DNA of 8,078 nucleotides, taken from NCBI GenBank assembly GCA_022564385.1, contig JADFLN010000066.1, positions 1 through 8,078 on the forward strand, read 5' to 3'. A model generated the notes under the pieces. It had not been told where the DNA came from and searched no databases. It saw only the letters and a list, made by a program, of their open reading frames with translations. The stretch's first letter is position 1, and every line of letters starts with the position of its first letter. The stretch is from Nitrososphaerota archaeon (GTDB lineage Archaea > Thermoproteota > Nitrososphaeria > Nitrososphaerales > Nitrosopumilaceae). Positions 5,121 through 8,078 of the stretch are shown piece after piece. The translations under genes were made by a program, and so were the position numbers.

Positions 5121-5215
5121 AAACTAGACTCTTCAAATGTGAAAAATGTAATATAAAATTTTCAGGAATTACTTTTACTAGGGAGAAAATTTCTAATGTT
5201 TTCATCAGATTTTAA
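5117..5215 (+). CDS. Possible 32-residue CxxC mini-ORF overlapping the previous stop
   Basis: ATG at 5117 overlaps the preceding TGA in the ATGA arrangement typical of coupled translation. The 32-residue frame begins MKTRLFKCEKCNIKFSG, a basic start with a CxxC pair like the first half of a zinc finger, but there is no second cysteine pair. It ends at TAA 5213-5215. It overlaps by 54 bp the minus-strand gene remnant at 5162-5433, so both cannot be under normal coding constraint. It may be a real peptide, a truncated zinc-finger gene, or chance. Confidence 0.3.
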   Translation: MKTRLFKCEKCNIKFSGITFTREKISNVFIRF

Positions 5216-5433
5216 CTTGATTAACAAATCATTTTCTTTCACACTGAATGTTTTTTCCAATTCCTCTTTTAATTTTTTAGTCTTAATCTTTATTATGGAA
5301 TTGCAAGAGAACTTAATTCACATTTACATTTCTCTCTTTTACCACACCTAAAACAGTTACAATTACAATCAAGCAATGGTGTTATACAATTAGGACATTC
5401 TGTATATTCTGCATAATCGTCCCTTAATACAAT
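5162..5433 (-). pseudogene. Frameshifted cysteine-rich zinc-knuckle gene
   Basis: Two adjoining minus-strand frames look like halves of one protein. The upstream half (5433-5293) contains eight cysteines: CPNCITPLLDCNC (C-x2-C-x6-C-x-C) followed by CFRCGKREKCKC (C-x2-C-x5-C-x-C), then stops at TAA 5295-5293. The downstream half (5317-5162), one frame away, reads KTKKLKEELEKTFSVKEND and continues as a charged helical tail to TGA 5164-5162. Joining them needs a -1 shift near 5300, giving about 88 residues. No standard start codon exists in the first frame after the TGA at 5436-5434; an ATG at 5414 is out of frame. Two lesions suggest a pseudogene, although a sequence error could explain the inner one. 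The knuckle spacing equals that of the 41-residue protein at 261-386. Confidence 0.5.
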
Positions 5434-5435
5434 TC

Positions 5436-5478
5436 ACCTATATCCTATAGGGAGTAATAGAACTTAAGTCCTATAGGT
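5436..5478. promoter_or_regulatory. Paired CCTATAGG palindromes
   Basis: CCTATAGG, its own complement, occurs at 5444-5451 and 5470-5477, 26 bp apart (about 2.5 helical turns), with CTTAAG between them. Outer bases extend the symmetry: ACCTATA (5436-5442) pairs with TATAGGT (5472-5478). The site lies before the broken minus-strand gene and about 110-150 bp upstream of etfB. It could be an operator pair or the TATA region of the minus-strand remnant. Confidence 0.4.
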
Positions 5479-5553
5479 AATTTTTTTTCATTTCCATTTC
5501 ATATCAATGATTACCATCAAAAATATCATTAACCATTTCAATTATCATGTTAA

Positions 5554-5561
5554 CTTTAAGT
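5554..5561 (+). promoter_or_regulatory. TATA-like box of etfB
   Basis: CTTTAAGT is centred about 28 bp before the ATG at 5586, giving a nearly leaderless transcript. Upstream lie ATTACCA (5510-5516) and ATTAACCA (5528-5535), related to the sites in the 2924-2960 array. Confidence 0.4.
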
Positions 5562-5585
5562 GGGGAATAATAGCGAAGTTTAGTC

Positions 5586-6464
5586 ATGGGGACTCTAAAC
5601 ATTTCTGTAATCATAAAATTAGAACCTGATTTTTCAGAAGGAAATGTCAGTTATAATCCAGATGGAACCCTAAACAGAGCTGAGACAAAAAATACTTTGG
5701 GTCCTCATAGTGGAATTGCAGCTCAAGCAGCATTTTTTGGTAGAGTAATGTATGATGCAAAAGTATTCATTGTAACGATGGGGCCGCCAATTGCAGATCT
5801 TGCACTTCAGCAGGCTCAACAAATCTCAGATGCAGAAGAACTTCATCTGTATAGTGATAGGTTATTTGCAGGAGCTGATACTTTGGGAACTGCAGAAGTG
5901 TTACGAGTTGGAATTGAAAAAATGCCACACAAGATGGATATTGTATTTTCAGGGCATCGAGCATCAGATGGTGAAACTGGACAAACTGGACCACAGACTG
6001 CATGGAAATTAGGATTTACATTTCTTGGCAATGTAATTAGTTACAGTGTAGATTTAGAGACTAGAACAATTCGTGCAAAACGTCTGATTAGTTTACAGGG
6101 ATCTTCTAATGTAGTTGAAGAAGTTGAAGCACCCTTGCCAGTTTTTATCTCAATTGATCCTACCTACAAATCAAATTATGATACCATTTCTCAAAGATTA
6201 GCCTTTGAAAAATATCAAAAAGAAGCTATCCAACGAGCACAAAATTTCAAAGATTATCTCAAGGTCTTTAATGCAAAAGAACTGGGTGTTGACGAAACTC
6301 TTGTAGGCCTTCCAGGTTCTCCAACAATAGTGTATAAGGTTGAACGACTACCAAAGTCTACAGCTACCCGACGAGCAGAAGTAATTGACGGCACTGATCC
6401 TGAACAAATTCGTAAAGTTGTTACAAAAATGAAAGAAGCATTATCAGCTATGGTGATTAAATAA
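5586..6464 (+). CDS. etfB: Electron transfer flavoprotein, beta subunit (EtfB/FixA type)
   Basis: EtfB pairs with EtfA to form the soluble flavoprotein that takes electrons from dehydrogenases. The 292-residue product has the usual fold: a beta strand ISVIIKLEPD (6-15), the helix DRLFAGADTLGTAEVL (91-106), and the nucleotide-binding signature SGHRASDGETGQTGP (122-136). The C-terminal segment GLPGSPTIVYKVERLP (241-256) is also typical. Length is slightly above the usual 250-280. It is first in an operon with etfA and a FixC-type gene. In classic Etf the beta subunit binds AMP; in electron-bifurcating types it binds a second FAD, and this cannot be decided by eye. The donor dehydrogenase is not in the window. 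Confidence 0.95.
   Translation: MGTLNISVIIKLEPDFSEGNVSYNPDGTLNRAETKNTLGPHSGIAAQAAFFGRVMYDAKVFIVTMGPPIADLALQQAQQISDAEELHLYSDRLFAGADTLGTAEVLRVGIEKMPHKMDIVFSGHRASDGETGQTGPQTAWKLGFTFLGNVISYSVDLETRTIRAKRLISLQGSSNVVEEVEAPLPVFISIDPTYKSNYDTISQRLAFEKYQKEAIQRAQNFKDYLKVFNAKELGVDETLVGLPGSPTIVYKVERLPKSTATRRAEVIDGTDPEQIRKVVTKMKEALSAMVIK
6452..6457 (+). promoter_or_regulatory. Ribosome binding site of etfA inside etfB
   Basis: GGTGAT matches the complement of the archaeal 16S rRNA 3' end and lies 6 nt before the etfA ATG. It fits a downstream operon gene needing its own site, unlike the leaderless first genes here. Confidence 0.6.
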
Positions 6465-7645
6465 TGACAGAAAAATATCGACATCTATATGTTGTAATTG
6501 AACACGAAGATGGGGAATTTCTCCCAGTAAGTTTTGAAATGCTTGGAGAGGCAAGACGATTACTAGATGACTTTAACTTAAAATATTCTTTAAATGAAAA
6601 AGTAGTTGCAGTAATTTTGGGACACAACATCGAAGATATCTCAAAGAAGTTAATTGAATACGGAGCTGATGTAGTAATCTTTGCTGATAATCATGAGCTA
6701 AAGGACATCAGAAATACCATTTACACTAAAGTAATTTGTCAAATTGCTCAAGACACAAAATCACTAGGAGAAATAGAGCCAGAATATGCTGGTGAAGTAA
6801 AAAAACCTAGGTACATGTTCTTTGCAGCAGACAGTATTGGAAGACATCTATCTTCTACAGTACTAGTAGAATTAGAATCAGGGTTGGCTTCAGACATCAA
6901 CCAGCTTGTAATTGAAGATATAGAAATGTCTCATCAACAAAAAACTGGTGGAACAAAAGAGACATATAAAAAAACCCTAAAAATGTATAGACCTGATTTT
7001 TCAGGATTTTTATGGACTACAATTTTATGTCTTGATAATAAAAATCCCGCTTTTCAAAGAGATTATCATCCGCAATCCTGTAGTATAATTCCAGGAGTTT
7101 TTGAATCATTAAAGCCAGATTCTTCACGAGAAGGAAAAATTATAGAATTTATTCCAACTATTGATGAAGAAGATCTTAAAGTTAAGGTCTTAAGTCGTCA
7201 GATAATAAAAAGTGTAGTTGACTTTGATACTCCTAGAACTATAGTCAGTTTTGGTAGAGGAATAAAAGAAAATCCAGAACAAAACATTAGGCTTATAGAA
7301 AATTTAGCAAAGGAATTGAATGCAGAAATTGGAGTTACTTTACCAATCTCAAAAAAACCATATTCTGTTAGTCCGGCATTAGATTCTAAATATATGATTC
7401 CAGATAGAGTGATTGGAACTAGTGGACACAAAACTAGTGCTATGCTGTATGTTGCTGCAGGAGTAAGTGGTGCAATGCAACATGTCTGGGGAATGAAAGA
7501 TTCAGGCTTTGTTGTAGCTATAAACCCTGATGAGGATGCGCCAATAAAAAATGAATGTGATATCTTCATTAAAGGAAGAATGGAGGATGTAATTCCGTTA
7601 CTTATTGAAGAAATTAAAAAACAAATACAAATTGTTGAGGCATGA
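6464..7645 (+). CDS. etfA: Electron transfer flavoprotein, alpha subunit (EtfA/FixB type)
   Basis: EtfA carries the FAD that shuttles electrons toward the quinone oxidoreductase. The start overlaps the etfB stop by one base (TAATG). Residues 1-220 form the N-terminal domain, including MYRPDFSGFLWTTI (174-187) and HPQSCSIIPGVFE (202-214), which match the archaeal/FixB pattern RPxxxG and RPQxxxxxPGVF. The FAD domain has TIVSFGRGIKE (259-269), LYVAAGVSGAMQHVWGM (328-344) with H340, and VAINPDEDAP (351-360). At 393 residues it is longer than the usual 310-350. Two FAD-site elements differ from the canonical form: the SRP/SRA arginine motif is replaced by ISKKPYSVS (295-303), and QTG/QSG is TSG (319-321). 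The operon context leaves little doubt about identity. Confidence 0.95.
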   Translation: MTEKYRHLYVVIEHEDGEFLPVSFEMLGEARRLLDDFNLKYSLNEKVVAVILGHNIEDISKKLIEYGADVVIFADNHELKDIRNTIYTKVICQIAQDTKSLGEIEPEYAGEVKKPRYMFFAADSIGRHLSSTVLVELESGLASDINQLVIEDIEMSHQQKTGGTKETYKKTLKMYRPDFSGFLWTTILCLDNKNPAFQRDYHPQSCSIIPGVFESLKPDSSREGKIIEFIPTIDEEDLKVKVLSRQIIKSVVDFDTPRTIVSFGRGIKENPEQNIRLIENLAKELNAEIGVTLPISKKPYSVSPALDSKYMIPDRVIGTSGHKTSAMLYVAAGVSGAMQHVWGMKDSGFVVAINPDEDAPIKNECDIFIKGRMEDVIPLLIEEIKKQIQIVEA

Positions 7646-7651
7646 AAAAAT

Positions 7652-8078
7652 TTGGAAAAATATGACGTAGCAGTAATTGGTGGCGGCTCTGCTGGGTTAG
7701 CTGCATTAAAACAACTATCAAATCTTGGAAAACAAGCAATACTCATAGAGGCAGGCTCTAAAATTGGCTCAAAGAATCTATCTGGTGGAATTCTTTATTC
7801 TAAAAAACCCAAAAAAGGTCAAGTAACAAACGTTGAGCAGGTATACGAAAATTTCCTTGATGATGCACCACTTGAAAGAAAAATTACAAAATACATTCTT
7901 CATTCAACATCAAAAGACAAAGTCTATTCAATGGATCTTACTGCAGCACATGACTATCAGGCAAATTTTGGGTATTCTGTTCTTTTGAATAAACTCAATT
8001 CTTGGTTTGGAAAACAGGCACAAGAGAGTGCTGAAAAACTTGGTGGTGGGATAATTCCTGGAGTTCATGTAAAATCAC
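7652..8078 (+). CDS. fixC: FixC-type Etf:quinone oxidoreductase flavoprotein, 3' end missing
   Basis: The enzyme takes electrons from reduced EtfAB and reduces quinone at the membrane. About 142 residues are visible. They show a Rossmann FAD site with DVAVIGGGSAGLAALKQL (5-22) and E33, the FixC/ETF-QO hallmark GSKNLSGGILY (39-49), and DAPLERKIT (71-79), followed by a YSVLLNKLNSWF segment (108-119) typical of the family. The start must be TTG at 7652: the frame is closed by the overlapping etfA TGA nine bases upstream, and no ATG lies between. A GAGG (7637-7640) 11 nt before it may act as ribosome binding site. Related geranylgeranyl reductases share the FAD fold, but the GSKN motif and the etfBA neighbours favour FixC. 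The ferredoxin FixX is expected downstream. Confidence 0.9.
   Translation, partial: MEKYDVAVIGGGSAGLAALKQLSNLGKQAILIEAGSKIGSKNLSGGILYSKKPKKGQVTNVEQVYENFLDDAPLERKITKYILHSTSKDKVYSMDLTAAHDYQANFGYSVLLNKLNSWFGKQAQESAEKLGGGIIPGVHVKS

Noticed and set aside
7198..7746. Long 182-codon frame antisense to etfA and fixC
   Set aside because: Both sense frames carry clear EtfA FAD-domain and FixC motifs; the antisense frame is a shadow.
1..8078. tRNA, rRNA, CRISPR array or complete insertion sequence
   Set aside because: No T-loop motifs with matching stems, no regularly spaced direct repeats with spacers and no transposase-like frame were found on either strand.

Overview
The window looks like chromosomal DNA from an ammonia-oxidising archaeon of the Nitrososphaeria (Thaumarchaeota), probably related to Nitrosopumilus. 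The evidence is strongly AT-rich intergenic DNA, a canonical archaeal TFB, a one-wing-helix regulator of a type common in these archaea, several tiny cysteine-knuckle proteins, and TATA boxes about 25 bp from start codons, which implies mostly leaderless transcripts. I had no database access, so all family assignments rest on motif recognition.

Left part (1-1465). A minus-strand gene runs off the left edge. It is followed by a 41-residue cysteine-knuckle ORF (261-386), an intergenic stretch with one copy of a dispersed repeat, a probably broken small minus-strand gene with its own terminator (731-916), and an intact minus-strand 89-residue protein of an uncharacterised family (958-1227).

Middle part (1466-3504). 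A TFB gene and a small winged-helix regulator both lie on the minus strand. A 145-residue helical, phasin-like protein is divergent from the regulator. The two divergent promoters share an unusual array of four ATTACCA sites spaced exactly 10 bp apart, which fills the space between the two TATA boxes. After the phasin-like gene lies a hairpin-like, two-way poly-T terminator.

Gap (3505-4439). About 0.9 kb has no convincing gene. It holds copies of at least two dispersed intergenic repeat families, a run of ten Gs and several short palindromes.

Right part (4440-8078). A membrane-anchored zinc-ribbon protein is followed by a possible ATGA-overlapping mini-ORF and a frameshifted cysteine-rich minus-strand gene remnant. 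Next comes an etfB-etfA-fixC operon, whose last gene is cut by the window edge. EtfB and EtfA form the electron-transfer flavoprotein heterodimer, and the FixC-type flavoprotein would pass its electrons to the quinone pool. A FixX ferredoxin is expected just beyond the right edge. The operon is tightly packed: a 1-nt overlap with an internal GGTGAT ribosome binding site, then a 6-nt gap with a TTG start.
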